This document shows positions 7,335 through 16,203 of a stretch of 55,403 nt of DNA, piece after piece. Each line of letters opens with the position of its first letter. The first letter of the stretch is position 1. The notes beneath the pieces are model-generated. The model saw nothing but the letters and a program-made list of their open reading frames with translations. It did not search any database and was not told the DNA's origin. Both the position numbers and the translations under genes were made by a program. The stretch comes from an uncultured Kineothrix sp. (lineage in GTDB: Bacteria; Bacillota; Clostridia; Lachnospirales; Lachnospiraceae). Where the stretch lies: NCBI GenBank assembly GCA_910588855.1, contig CAJUSR010000024.1, positions 1 to 55,403 of the forward strand. The letters are read 5' to 3'.

Positions 7335-8132
7335 TTATTTCGCCTGTTTAAACAAATCAATGACCAATTTCACCTCTCCGACTCCCAGGCCTAAATCTTT
7401 GGCAATTGCCGTCTCCGATTTTCCTAATTTGTGCAGCCGCAATATTTTTTCATTATTGTTATTATTATAGCTTTGCTCCTCTTTTTCAATAGTCGCATTC
7501 TGCTGTTGCAGCATAGCTTCATTGCCGGAATTTTCCTTCACATCCTGTAATACCCAATCCGACACATCCACCCTTTTTGGGGCAAATGGCAAAAAACCCG
7601 TTTCCGTCTGTTCCCCGGCCTCTTTTTCTCCCATCTTGCCGCTTTCACTCGCTGCTTTTTGTTCCGGTTCTTCTGTTTCATCTATGGCAGAACCCATAGC
7701 TTCTTTTACGGTAACCTCGATGTCTTGCACTTCCTGTTTCATCTTCTTCATCTTCCTATCCGCTTCGCCTACCGTCTTGACGAATGTTTCATGCTTATCA
7801 TTCAGCATATCATATAGGAATATTACTTCTTGATGGCTCTTATTGATACTTTCAAGCACCTGTTCCGAATATTCGTTCACAGCCATTATTTTTTCATTTG
7901 TCAGACGTTCCATCGACCTTTCGGTTTTTTCCATAGAATACGTAAGGGTCTCCTCTACCATATCCTTGATATGGTTCCTTGCATCCCTGACCTCTTTTTC
8001 CACTAATCCACGAATCAGCCCGTCATCAATTCTTACCCCTGTATCGGCACTTCCCTTTCCCATAGGAAGCACATAGCTAAGAATCAGGACAATAGCTCCC
8101 AATATAATAAGAACAATCTCTGTTAAACCCAT
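7335..8132 (-). CDS. SwrB-position membrane protein (DUF6115-like) with C-terminal HTH-like segment
   Basis: 265 residues: one membrane helix at about 4-23, a long coiled coil (about 40-140), a low-complexity stretch, and a C-terminal helix-turn-helix-like motif (EKILRLHKLGKSETAIAKDLGLGVGEVKLVIDLF). SwrB of Bacillus subtilis, which promotes flagellar type III export activation, has the same plan of one membrane helix, coil and C-terminal HTH-like end, and sits in the same slot between sigD and rpsB. The match rests on architecture and synteny, not on recognisable sequence identity, so no symbol is given. Confidence 0.6.
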   Translation of the reverse strand: MGLTEIVLIILGAIVLILSYVLPMGKGSADTGVRIDDGLIRGLVEKEVRDARNHIKDMVEETLTYSMEKTERSMERLTNEKIMAVNEYSEQVLESINKSHQEVIFLYDMLNDKHETFVKTVGEADRKMKKMKQEVQDIEVTVKEAMGSAIDETEEPEQKAASESGKMGEKEAGEQTETGFLPFAPKRVDVSDWVLQDVKENSGNEAMLQQQNATIEKEEQSYNNNNNEKILRLHKLGKSETAIAKDLGLGVGEVKLVIDLFKQAK

Positions 8133-8146
8133 AGTTACATTTTCTC

Positions 8147-8473
8147 CTAGATTTTCGCGTCAAATCTCCCTATACCTTTCAGCAGAACCCTTCCGTCAAT
8201 ATCGTTCTCCTTGTCTTTGTTTTTCCTTCGCTGCCTGCCGCCGTCACCGGAATATTCCCCATTTCCCTTTTCCTTGGAATCATAATTCTTCTTACCGTTT
8301 TCCGTATTATCGCCTTGATGAACTTGTGTCACTTTATTTTCCACGGTTTTATGGAATTGGGTCTGAAAATTTGACTGGTCAACCATTCCTTTATTATCTT
8401 CATTATGCTTTATTGTAGTATAATCCTGGGCTCTTGTTATAGTGCCTTGCAATTCAATACGGTTAATTGACAT
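8147..8473 (-). CDS. Small hypothetical protein of the fla/che operon
   Basis: 108 residues, hydrophilic, with a basic, Lys/Asp/Gly-rich middle that is probably disordered. No membrane segment or motif is recognised. It starts at an ATG at 8473, 83 bases after the FapA-family gene, and is followed closely by the SwrB-position gene, so it belongs to the same transcript. The N-terminus (MSINRIELQGTITRAQDY) looks conserved in character, with a short beta-like stretch. Function unknown. Confidence 0.55.
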   Translation of the reverse strand: MSINRIELQGTITRAQDYTTIKHNEDNKGMVDQSNFQTQFHKTVENKVTQVHQGDNTENGKKNYDSKEKGNGEYSGDGGRQRRKNKDKENDIDGRVLLKGIGRFDAKI

Positions 8474-8506
8474 AAATCCCTCATTTCTGCGCTGCTTTTA
8501 TGAATC

Positions 8507-8543
8507 ACAGGGTTTGCGGATGCAGCACAGACACAAACCCTGT
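8507..8543. repeat. 9-bp stem-loop in an operon gap
   Basis: ACAGGGTTT and AAACCCTGT pair perfectly across a 19-base loop in the 83-base gap after the FapA-family gene. No T-run follows on the minus strand, so it is more likely an RNA processing or stability element than a terminator. Confidence 0.5.
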
Positions 8544-8556
8544 CATATATTCGCCG

Positions 8557-10140
8557 CTAAATCGCTGTCATCTTCACATCGCCGTCTAATTTAATGAATT
8601 TACAGTATTTCATCTCCCCGTGTACTACCATAGATACATCCCCTATACTGATTTTTGTTCCGGGGAATACAACTCCGGTTACCACAACCTTCGCATTGGT
8701 GAATGTTCCGATAGACTCCTGCAAACGTTCCATTTCCTGCGCTTTATCATCAATTTCTTTTTCCTTTACACGGTTGAGCGCTATCAAGGACTTCACGTAC
8801 TGCAATTGTTCAGGCGTTACCTTTATCCCTTTTGCCTGCTTTTGCCTTGAAGCCTCAATCAAAGGCTGTACCGATTTAATGACTCTGGAGGCATTAGCAA
8901 TGTCCCACTGCAAATTCTGGATACGCACTTTAACTGTCGGGTCTGCCCCTACTTCCACAATCGTATCCGCACCCATCGAAGAACCCAAGGTTTTTACAGA
9001 AACCATATTTGTTGCACATACACGCCCGCCGGTAATAAACCCTCTTTTTCCGCTTACCGTAATTTCATCACCTGCATAAACCGTGCTGTGCAGGATGGAT
9101 TCCGAAGATACATAGCCAAGTGCCGTAACTGTAGCATTCTCCAAAAATTTCGCTACCACGTTCCCTTTTGCATTCAGGACGCCTTTCCCCATTCCATTCA
9201 TCCCTTTGGCAATGATAATATCGCCGCCGGCCTCTACCAAAGCGCCTTCCACCACACCGGAAACTTCCACATTCCCCTTCGCTTTTACCGAAAAGTTGGC
9301 GCATACATTCCCGTTTACCTGTACATTACCGTCATATTCAATATTTCCTGTCGAGTTATCCACATTTTCTACCGTTAAAACATCGGAAACAAACACCTTG
9401 CCGTCTACCAGCGTAACATGCCCATCTACTTCCGATATCATGGAAAGCTTATCTTCGGAAACCGTTATATTTCTGCCAAACTTAAGCTTCCCCTTTTTTA
9501 CTTCTCTGGGTTTTATTTTCTCTCCCTCAACATTATAGCCCACATCCCCCGGGTCTTCCGGGAAAAGTTTTGCCAATACATCCCCTTCATGGCAATGACT
9601 AATTGTATTCAAGTTAAAGAAATCCACGCTTCCGTCTTCCTTCAACGTAGGACGCGCACTTAAATCCGTATTAAAATAATACTCTATATGTGCATCGGAG
9701 CCATGCCTTGGCGGCTGCCCTACCGCAACAATATAGTCTTCGCAATATGTCCGGCTGTTAAAAAAACGATCTATTTCCTCTTCCTGAATCCCAAATTCAA
9801 TTTTTTTAAAGCTCAAATCGGCTATAAATTCCTGTTTGGTCAACCTGCCGCCCCCCTTGGAAGGCGGGTAAAAACGAGCCACTGCATTCATTTTATCAGG
9901 ACTAACAATCAACTTATAAGCCTCCCGCTCTTCGTTGCAAGGCATATAGTTAATAAGCACTTCCTGAACCCCTACGGAGCCCGCTATGGATGCTATAGCC
10001 GAACTGTCATAAGATATCCCCCTGCTTCCTAAATACTCCGCAATTTCATTAGTCGACACTGCCATGCCGCCTGATGTAGGAGGGAAAACGTGCAAGTAGG
10101 TCTGATTTGCGTCACAAACTAACTGAAAATATCCATTCAT
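8557..10140 (-). CDS. FapA-family protein (DUF342)
   Basis: 527 residues. The N-terminal third is the FapA N-terminal domain (DHHYFNTDLSARPTLKEDGSVDF-like region at about 175-200). The middle is the right-handed beta-helix of DUF342 with repeated VNGNVCANFSVKAKGNVEVSGVVEGALVEA-like turns; the C-terminus holds a short coiled coil (about 400-480) and a final beta stretch (GTKISIGDV). DUF342 proteins recur in Clostridia and Vibrio fla/che clusters, and one Vibrio member (FapA) interacts with cell-pole and glucose-signalling partners. Here it lies 21 bases after sigD. Exact role unknown. Confidence 0.8.
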   Translation of the reverse strand: MNGYFQLVCDANQTYLHVFPPTSGGMAVSTNEIAEYLGSRGISYDSSAIASIAGSVGVQEVLINYMPCNEEREAYKLIVSPDKMNAVARFYPPSKGGGRLTKQEFIADLSFKKIEFGIQEEEIDRFFNSRTYCEDYIVAVGQPPRHGSDAHIEYYFNTDLSARPTLKEDGSVDFFNLNTISHCHEGDVLAKLFPEDPGDVGYNVEGEKIKPREVKKGKLKFGRNITVSEDKLSMISEVDGHVTLVDGKVFVSDVLTVENVDNSTGNIEYDGNVQVNGNVCANFSVKAKGNVEVSGVVEGALVEAGGDIIIAKGMNGMGKGVLNAKGNVVAKFLENATVTALGYVSSESILHSTVYAGDEITVSGKRGFITGGRVCATNMVSVKTLGSSMGADTIVEVGADPTVKVRIQNLQWDIANASRVIKSVQPLIEASRQKQAKGIKVTPEQLQYVKSLIALNRVKEKEIDDKAQEMERLQESIGTFTNAKVVVTGVVFPGTKISIGDVSMVVHGEMKYCKFIKLDGDVKMTAI

Positions 10141-10161
10141 ACTATCTATTCTCCTGCTTTA

Positions 10162-10923
10162 TTATGTCAAAATTCCTATATAATTTCCCATTTTCGATTT
10201 CATTTTCTGCAAAGCCCTCGTATGCAGCTGAGAAATCCGTGATTCGGATACCTCCAAAATGCTGCTGATTTCCTTCAATGTCAATTCCTCATAATAATAT
10301 AATTCAATTACTCTCCGCTCTTTTTCCGTCAATAACTCCAACGCTTCCAACAAAATTTTTTTCAGTTCTTCTTTTTCTACAACCTCTTCAGGGCTGTCAA
10401 AATGTGCATTTTTATTATTTTCAGCCGGTACTTCGCTCCCTTGTTCCATAAATTCGTTCAAAGATACCACACTGGTGATTTTCATCTGGGACTGCCATTC
10501 CCCAAATTCATCTTCTGAAATTCCTAATGTTTCTGCGATTTCCGTATCTGTCGCGTTTCTTCCCTGAGTCGCCTCAATCTCTTTGATGGCCGCATCAATC
10601 TTTTTCTGCCTTTGCCTGATTGTTCTTGGAATCCAGTCCATTTTACGTATTTGGTCTAAAATAGCCCCTCTTATGCGCAAACTTGCATAGGTCTCAAACT
10701 TGACCGCTTTCATATTGTCGAATTTGTCAATTGCATCAATCAACCCGAAAATACCATATCCCACTAAGTCATCATACTCTACATTATAACCCAGATACAT
10801 ACTGAGCCTTCCTGCAACCAGCTTAACCAGCGGGGCGTATTCCAAAATAAGTTTCTCACGTATTTCAGGCGATTTTGCTTTTGCATATTCCTCCCACAAT
10901 CTCTTTCTGCCTGCCTCGTCCAT
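10162..10923 (-). CDS. fliA: RNA polymerase sigma factor for flagellar genes (sigma-D / FliA)
   Basis: 253 residues with the FliA/SigD layout: region 2 (LVKLVAGRLSMYLGYNVEYDDLVGYGIFGLIDAIDKFD, and RIRGAILDQIRKMDWIPR, the FliA signature), region 3, and region 4 with a helix-turn-helix (LTLKEISSILEVSESRISQLHTRAL). It drives late flagellin, receptor and motility genes once the hook is built and the anti-sigma factor FlgM is exported; flgM is not in this window. Its place between cheD and the swrB-position gene is the same as in Bacillus subtilis. Confidence 0.95.
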   Translation of the reverse strand: MDEAGRKRLWEEYAKAKSPEIREKLILEYAPLVKLVAGRLSMYLGYNVEYDDLVGYGIFGLIDAIDKFDNMKAVKFETYASLRIRGAILDQIRKMDWIPRTIRQRQKKIDAAIKEIEATQGRNATDTEIAETLGISEDEFGEWQSQMKITSVVSLNEFMEQGSEVPAENNKNAHFDSPEEVVEKEELKKILLEALELLTEKERRVIELYYYEELTLKEISSILEVSESRISQLHTRALQKMKSKMGNYIGILT

Positions 10924-10955
10924 ATTTCTCCAGCCACCTTTACACCTTTACTTAA

Positions 10956-11231
10956 TTATCCTTCCGATTCCACCTGTCCTTCTTGCATTTCTGACGATAT
11001 CTCATCTGTTATCTCTTCTTCAACTTCAGCCTCAATCTCTTCCGGCTGGTTCTGTCTATCAAAAATATTCAGCATCATGGTAAACAGGCTCCCCGCAATG
11101 TAAAAAACAATCATTACCCCCAACAGTATCATCAACATCCTATTTGTCTGATAATCATTTAAATACATGATAATACTGCACACCGCCCCTGCGGACAGCA
11201 TCAAAAAAGGTGGTATCAATTTTCTCTTCAT
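10956..11231 (-). CDS. Small two-helix membrane protein
   Basis: 91 residues starting at the ATG at 11231, chosen over an ATG ten codons upstream because GAGGGGG sits seven bases before it. Two membrane helices (about 8-25 and 33-55) are followed by a strongly acidic tail of about 30 residues. It lies between cheD and sigD. I recognise no family; a similar small membrane gene in this slot occurs in other Clostridia operons as far as I can recall. Function unknown. Confidence 0.6.
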   Translation of the reverse strand: MKRKLIPPFLMLSAGAVCSIIMYLNDYQTNRMLMILLGVMIVFYIAGSLFTMMLNIFDRQNQPEEIEAEVEEEITDEISSEMQEGQVESEG

Positions 11232-11257
11232 TGCTTTTCCCCCTCTTTTTCCCTTAC

Positions 11258-11743
11258 TCATATAGTCTTCTGCACCTTTCCGACAGCTTTAATAACAAAG
11301 TCACCTGTTTCCGGATAAAAAATAACAGTCCTTCCATAGCTATCCCCGGTATCCTGCGCTAAAATCGGAATTTTTAGCTGCGCAAGCTTCTTCTTTGTAG
11401 CCTCCACATTCCGTTCTCCAATACGTACCATTTCCGATTTATTCTGAAAAGAAAACATCTGGGCCCCTCCCGCAATCTTTGCCACCATGCGGCTTTGCTT
11501 CGCACCCTTTGCCACCATCTGTCTTACCAGTTCGGTTATGCCAGTATCTGCAAACTTGGGGATATTGCTGTTATTCCTTATTTGTGTGCTATCCGGCAGC
11601 ATAATATGTGCCAGACCTCCAATTTTCGTCACCGGATCCCTAATAGCTATCCCTACACATGAACCTAACCCCAAAGTAGTCACAGCATCCGGACTTACAC
11701 ACACCCTTAAATCCGCCATTCCGACTTTAATCGTTTCACTCAT
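11258..11743 (-). CDS. cheD: Chemoreceptor glutamine deamidase CheD
   Basis: 161 residues. CheD deamidates glutamines on chemoreceptors and binds CheC, raising CheC phosphatase activity. The catalytic cysteine is C29 in GLGSCVGIAIRD, the histidine is H46 in LAHIMLPDS, and T23 fits the third member of the triad. The C-terminal part (IGERNVEATKKKL, then DTGDSYGRTV) is also typical. It follows cheC after a 172-base gap filled with tandem hairpin repeats. Confidence 0.95.
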   Translation of the reverse strand: MSETIKVGMADLRVCVSPDAVTTLGLGSCVGIAIRDPVTKIGGLAHIMLPDSTQIRNNSNIPKFADTGITELVRQMVAKGAKQSRMVAKIAGGAQMFSFQNKSEMVRIGERNVEATKKKLAQLKIPILAQDTGDSYGRTVIFYPETGDFVIKAVGKVQKTI

Positions 11744-11789
11744 CTTCCCGAGTCTCCCATTTTTCCTATGAAATATCCCTTATATCTTA

Positions 11790-11918
11790 TCACCAACCGA
11801 TAGGTTGATGACCTACGCGCACATCAGGGCGCTTCTTCTTTTCCTTGTCACCAACCGGTAGGTTGATGACCTGCGCGCACATCAGTGCGCTACCTTCTTT
11901 CCTTGTCACCAACCGCTA
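11790..11918. repeat. Tandem 58-bp two-hairpin repeats between cheD and cheC
   Basis: Units start at 11790, 11848 and 11906, exactly 58 bases apart; the third is partial and ends in the cheC stop codon. Each full unit has two palindromes: TCACCAACC paired with GGTTGATGA, and GCGCAC or its variant paired with GTGCGC. Differences between units include compensating-looking changes. They fill the largest gap in this part of the operon. Confidence 0.8.
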
Positions 11919-12536
11919 CATTTCTGAAATACCAAGAGACGATAATATTCTCCCATAAGATTCCAAATCGGGTATCAAAATGAAATAACCATCCAATTGA
12001 ACCTCATCAAAAAACTGGGTCTGTATCAACAAAATCTGATCCCCAAATATTCCAAACTCTATGGCAGGAACGCTGAGTATCGCTCCCGCCATATCAATTG
12101 CCAATGCCGGAATTGTAGGGCAAATTTTAAGATTCGTCATCATCGACAATGAGTTAAGGTAAGAGCCTGTTATAATATTCCCCACTTCCTGAAGTGCCGA
12201 CATTTCCATTTCAGAAAAATCTTCCCCTTCTGTGGGCATCCCCATCAATTTTCCGACTAAATGTCTGGCTGATCCCTTTTCCAGAAGAAACATGATACTT
12301 CCGGTAATATCCCCTTCCACGCCAAGGTAAATACCGGCCATTATTTGTTCTTCTCCTCCCATCAGCGTTGCTACATCCTTAAATTCCAGCAATTTTACTT
12401 GCGGCACAGACATATCAACTTTACACTGAAGCATCTGCGCCAACGCTGTCGTTGCATTCCCTGCGCCTATATTGCCCAGTTCTTTCAGTATATCATAATA
12501 TTTCTGAGACATCATCTCCAAATTCAAATCAGCCAC
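11916..12536 (-). CDS. cheC: CheY-P phosphatase CheC
   Basis: 206 residues from a GTG at 12536, chosen because AGGAGG precedes it by six bases; it lies 11 bases past the cheW stop. Both CheC phosphatase motifs (D/S-xxx-E-xx-N-x22-P) are intact: E19/N22/P45 and E117/N120, with exactly 22 residues before each proline. CheC dephosphorylates CheY-P in the adaptation branch and is stimulated by CheD, encoded next. Confidence 0.95.
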   Translation of the reverse strand: MADLNLEMMSQKYYDILKELGNIGAGNATTALAQMLQCKVDMSVPQVKLLEFKDVATLMGGEEQIMAGIYLGVEGDITGSIMFLLEKGSARHLVGKLMGMPTEGEDFSEMEMSALQEVGNIITGSYLNSLSMMTNLKICPTIPALAIDMAGAILSVPAIEFGIFGDQILLIQTQFFDEVQLDGYFILIPDLESYGRILSSLGISEM

Positions 12537-12546
12537 CGCCAACCTC

Positions 12547-13014
12547 CTATACACCTTCTTTGTCCAAAACCACTGCATTTAAATCAAGCAGCGAAATCAA
12601 ACCGCCATCTTCGTACTTTCCTATCCCGAAGAGGAAATAATCCTTTTCTTCTTTACTGTCATATGATACTTTTTCAATCTGGCGATTATCCAATGTCACT
12701 ACTTCCTTGACCTCATCCACCACAATCCCTATCGTGCCGTGCTGCTCCAACCGAAGGATAATAATTCTCGTGCTTTTCGTATACTCGTCTGCAGGAAGCC
12801 CCATTTTCAGGCGGGCACTCATAACAGGGATAACTTCCCCGCGTAAATTGATAACCCCTTTTAAGTATTCCTGTACATTAGGCACCCTTGTAATATGCTG
12901 CATACGCACGATATTGTCTACAAATTTGATATCTATCCCATACTGTTCATCGCCAAGCTTGACTACAATGAACTGCGTCGTTTCACTATCTAAAGCAACC
13001 TTTACTTCTTCCAT
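12547..13014 (-). CDS. cheW: Chemotaxis coupling protein CheW
   Basis: 155 residues of the CheW beta-barrel fold: FIVVKLGDEQYGIDIKFVDNIVRM, then TRVPNVQEYLKGVINLRGEVIPVMSAR, the classic coupling signature, then GIVVDEVKEV. It links membrane chemoreceptors to the CheA kinase in signalling arrays. It lies 26 bases after cheA, with GGAGG before the ATG. Confidence 0.96.
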   Translation of the reverse strand: MEEVKVALDSETTQFIVVKLGDEQYGIDIKFVDNIVRMQHITRVPNVQEYLKGVINLRGEVIPVMSARLKMGLPADEYTKSTRIIILRLEQHGTIGIVVDEVKEVVTLDNRQIEKVSYDSKEEKDYFLFGIGKYEDGGLISLLDLNAVVLDKEGV

Positions 13015-13040
13015 TCCGCTGTCCTCCTAACAATATGAAC

Positions 13041-15122
13041 CTAAAACAATGCATTGGTATCCAAAATCAATGCCACTTCGCCATCGCCTAATATTGTAGC
13101 GCCGCTTATTACCTTGCATCTCGTTATATATTTGCCCAATGACTTAATGACAATTTCCTGCTGGCCCATAAGTTCATCCACTACAAGGCCGGACTGCCTG
13201 TCGCCCTTCTTCACAATAACAACCGTCATATTGTCTTCCGGATTCTTCTTGCTCTCAATATCAAGAACCTCGCTTAACCTGATAAGCGGGATTACCAGCC
13301 CTCTTAAATGAATCACTTCCTTATTCTGCACTGTCTTAATATCCGTAGGAACAATATCCTCAATCGTCTGGATGGAACCCAAGGAAATGGCATATTTCTC
13401 CCCGCCTACATCAACCATAAGCGCCTGAATAATTGCCAGAGTCAGCGGAAGCCTGATTGTCCATGTACTTCCTACGTCAATCTTGCTCTTTACCTCAACC
13501 TCACCGCTTAAAGATTCTATCTTAGATTTTACCACATCCAGCCCAACGCCCCTTCCGGATACATCGGAAACTACTTCCGAAGTAGAAAATCCGGCATGGA
13601 ACAAAAGATTGATAATCTCCTGATCGGACATATTTTCGCCTTGTTCCGGCGTTATCACACCTTTATCAATTGCCTTTCCTTTTACGCCTTCTATATTAAT
13701 CCCGGCGCCGTCATCCCGTACTTCAATTACAACATTATTTCCGTCCTGATAAGCGTCAAGGAAAATAGATCCTACGGAAGGTTTCCCTTTCGCCTTGCGC
13801 ACTTCGCCGGATTCCAACCCATGATCCGCCGCATTCCTCAATAAATGCATTAAAGGATCACCGATTTCATCCACCACCGTACGGTCTAATTCCGTTTCCT
13901 CACCGGACATATACAGTTCCATCTTTTTATCCAGCTTTTTGGATAAATCCCTAATCATACGCGGGAATTTATTGACTACGCTCTCAATCGGCACCATTCT
14001 GACTTTCATTACAGATTCATGCAGATTAGTTGTTACGCTTTCCAAATACTCAATATGCTCATTCACGCTGTTATTCCTGTCTCCTACGGAAGCAGAAACC
14101 AGCGAATTTTTTGCAATAATCAACTCACTTACCAAGTTCATGAGTACGTCTAATTTTTCAATGTCCACACGAACCGTCCGATTGACAACCGGCTTGGAAA
14201 CAGGCGCCTTCTTTTCATTCGGCTTCACTGCAGCCGGCTGGCTGGCAGGCTTATCGGCTGCCGGAGCATTGTCTTTTTCCTCTGCCACGACTTCCGGAAC
14301 CGCGCTCTGGCTTTCCACTGCGGCAACAGCGCCATTTACCGGCACATCTTCCAACAAAGCACCCTGCGCATCTTCGATTTCAGAAACGCTTCGCACAGAC
14401 TTTAATATCGTTTCCAAAGGACTTTCTGAAATATAAATTAAGCTGAAATCCAAATCAAACCTTTCATCTTCAATATCCTGCACCGAAGGTTTTGATATGA
14501 TAACTTCCCCCATCTCCTCCAATGCCTTAAATACAAGGAATGCCCTTGCCGCTTTCAGAATACATGCTTCCTGTACCTTGACTGTTATTCCATAGATGCC
14601 CTTCCCTTGGCTGGTTGCCTCTGAAATTACCCTCTTCTGGGTATCATCGAATTTAATATCCAGCCATTTTTTGTTGTCTTCTTCCCCGTTCCCGGTCTTG
14701 GGCTTCTCCTTTTTTTCTTCCTTCGGCACACCGCCCTCTTTAGAATCAAGCACATCGTTCAGCAGTGTAATCAAAGGTTCGTTATCGTTCGTTCCTTCTT
14801 CCCCTGTTTCCTGAATGGTATTCAAATACTCCTCCAAAGCATCCAAACATTGGAAAAGAATATCAATCATATTACCTTTTACTTTTATTGCCCCATTACG
14901 GACTTCCGAGAATACATTTTCCATATCATGCGTCAGATTCTGCATTCTCTTATATCCCATAGTTCCTGCCATCCCTTTTAAGGAATGTGCCGCCCTGAAA
15001 ATCTCATTGATTGTATCCGAATTTTCCGGATCCTGCTCCAAATTCAATATTTCAGTATTCAAACTTTGCAAATGTTCTTTTGTCTCATCAAGGAAAATCT
15101 CTAGATATTGGCTTACATCCAT
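13041..15122 (-). CDS. cheA: Chemotaxis histidine kinase CheA
   Basis: 693 residues with the five-domain order: P1 Hpt (phosphorylated H46 in RAAHSLKGMAG), a P2 domain that docks CheY and CheB, a Pro/Ala-rich linker (about 255-295), P3 dimerisation, P4 HATPase_c (MHLLRNAADHG N-box, VRDDGAGI G1 box, GRGVGLDVV G2 box) and a CheW-like P5 (RGLVIPLIRLSEVL). It autophosphorylates and feeds CheY and CheB, both encoded in this operon. The ATG abuts the cheB stop. Confidence 0.97.
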   Translation of the reverse strand: MDVSQYLEIFLDETKEHLQSLNTEILNLEQDPENSDTINEIFRAAHSLKGMAGTMGYKRMQNLTHDMENVFSEVRNGAIKVKGNMIDILFQCLDALEEYLNTIQETGEEGTNDNEPLITLLNDVLDSKEGGVPKEEKKEKPKTGNGEEDNKKWLDIKFDDTQKRVISEATSQGKGIYGITVKVQEACILKAARAFLVFKALEEMGEVIISKPSVQDIEDERFDLDFSLIYISESPLETILKSVRSVSEIEDAQGALLEDVPVNGAVAAVESQSAVPEVVAEEKDNAPAADKPASQPAAVKPNEKKAPVSKPVVNRTVRVDIEKLDVLMNLVSELIIAKNSLVSASVGDRNNSVNEHIEYLESVTTNLHESVMKVRMVPIESVVNKFPRMIRDLSKKLDKKMELYMSGEETELDRTVVDEIGDPLMHLLRNAADHGLESGEVRKAKGKPSVGSIFLDAYQDGNNVVIEVRDDGAGINIEGVKGKAIDKGVITPEQGENMSDQEIINLLFHAGFSTSEVVSDVSGRGVGLDVVKSKIESLSGEVEVKSKIDVGSTWTIRLPLTLAIIQALMVDVGGEKYAISLGSIQTIEDIVPTDIKTVQNKEVIHLRGLVIPLIRLSEVLDIESKKNPEDNMTVVIVKKGDRQSGLVVDELMGQQEIVIKSLGKYITRCKVISGATILGDGEVALILDTNALF

Positions 15123-15123
15123 C

Positions 15124-16194
15124 CTAAACTACCCCCACGTTCATTATTATCTCCTGCGCAATCTGCTCAAGAGGAACCACTTGGTTTGCCAGTCCGGCAA
15201 CAGCAACACTTTTGGGCATCCCATAAACGGCACTGCTTTCCTCGTCCTGAGCAATTACATGTATCTTCTTTTTACCTTTCAGATAAGAGATTCCTTTGGT
15301 TCCATCCGCCCCCATTCCTGTCAATACGGCACATACCACTTCATCATACTTACATTCGCTCAATGATTCATACATGTAGTTAGCGCAGGGCTTCACGCCT
15401 TCCCTGGTCGGCTCATCCGAATAATAAATCAAATGTCTCCCCCCGCTGTTTTTTACCTTCAAATGTTTGCCGCCTTTGGCAATATATACCTTGCCCGGAA
15501 GAAGGATATCGCCTTCCGCTGCCTCTTTTACCTCAGCTTCGCTCAAAGAATTTAACCGTTCCGCTAAAGATGCCGTAAAGCCTACAGGCATATGCTGTAC
15601 AATAATTACCGGTGCATTCAGCTTCGCCGGTATCCTTGGAACTACTGATTGAAGTGCCTTCGGCCCGCCTGTGGAACTTGCAAGGGCAACTATCTTGTTC
15701 CCTTTTACCCTTCCGGCATGTCGGCTTACCAGTTCTACCATTCTTTTTGACTTTTTAGCATCATCTATAGAGAATGACTTAGTAAAAGAAGGAGCCCTGC
15801 TCTCTGTTACTGCCGCAAGTATCTGTATCAAACGGTTCTTAAACAAATCCCTCCTGCATTCCAATGCACTGGTCGGCTTATGTACAAAATCAAGAGCCCC
15901 TAATTCCAATGCATCCAGCGTAGTCTTCGCACCTTCCTTCGTGTCCGTACTCGCCATAACGACTCTTGCAGCAATCTTATTTTTCTGCAACTCTTTTAAC
16001 AGCTCTAAGCCGCTCATTTTCGGCATATTGACATCCAGTACAACTGCATCGTAGGTATTCTTTTTTAACAATTCGAGCGCTTCTAAACCATTCGTAGCTT
16101 TTTCCACTACTTGAAATCTTTTATCTTGTTCTATTATATCACACAGCACTCTTCTCATGAGTGCAGAGTCATCAACAACTAAAATTTTTTTCAT
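15124..16194 (-). CDS. cheB: Chemotaxis response regulator methylesterase CheB
   Basis: 356 residues. The receiver domain (1-120) has D8, D9 and the phospho-acceptor D54 in VVLDVNMPKMSG. The methylesterase domain carries the triad S174 (ASSTGGP), H201 (VQHMP) and D297 (TGMGADG). It removes methyl groups from receptors. No cheR is present in this window, so the methyltransferase must be encoded elsewhere. It sits between the PilZ gene and cheA. Confidence 0.97.
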   Translation of the reverse strand: MKKILVVDDSALMRRVLCDIIEQDKRFQVVEKATNGLEALELLKKNTYDAVVLDVNMPKMSGLELLKELQKNKIAARVVMASTDTKEGAKTTLDALELGALDFVHKPTSALECRRDLFKNRLIQILAAVTESRAPSFTKSFSIDDAKKSKRMVELVSRHAGRVKGNKIVALASSTGGPKALQSVVPRIPAKLNAPVIIVQHMPVGFTASLAERLNSLSEAEVKEAAEGDILLPGKVYIAKGGKHLKVKNSGGRHLIYYSDEPTREGVKPCANYMYESLSECKYDEVVCAVLTGMGADGTKGISYLKGKKKIHVIAQDEESSAVYGMPKSVAVAGLANQVVPLEQIAQEIIMNVGVV

Positions 16195-16203
16195 GGCAAT
16201 CTC

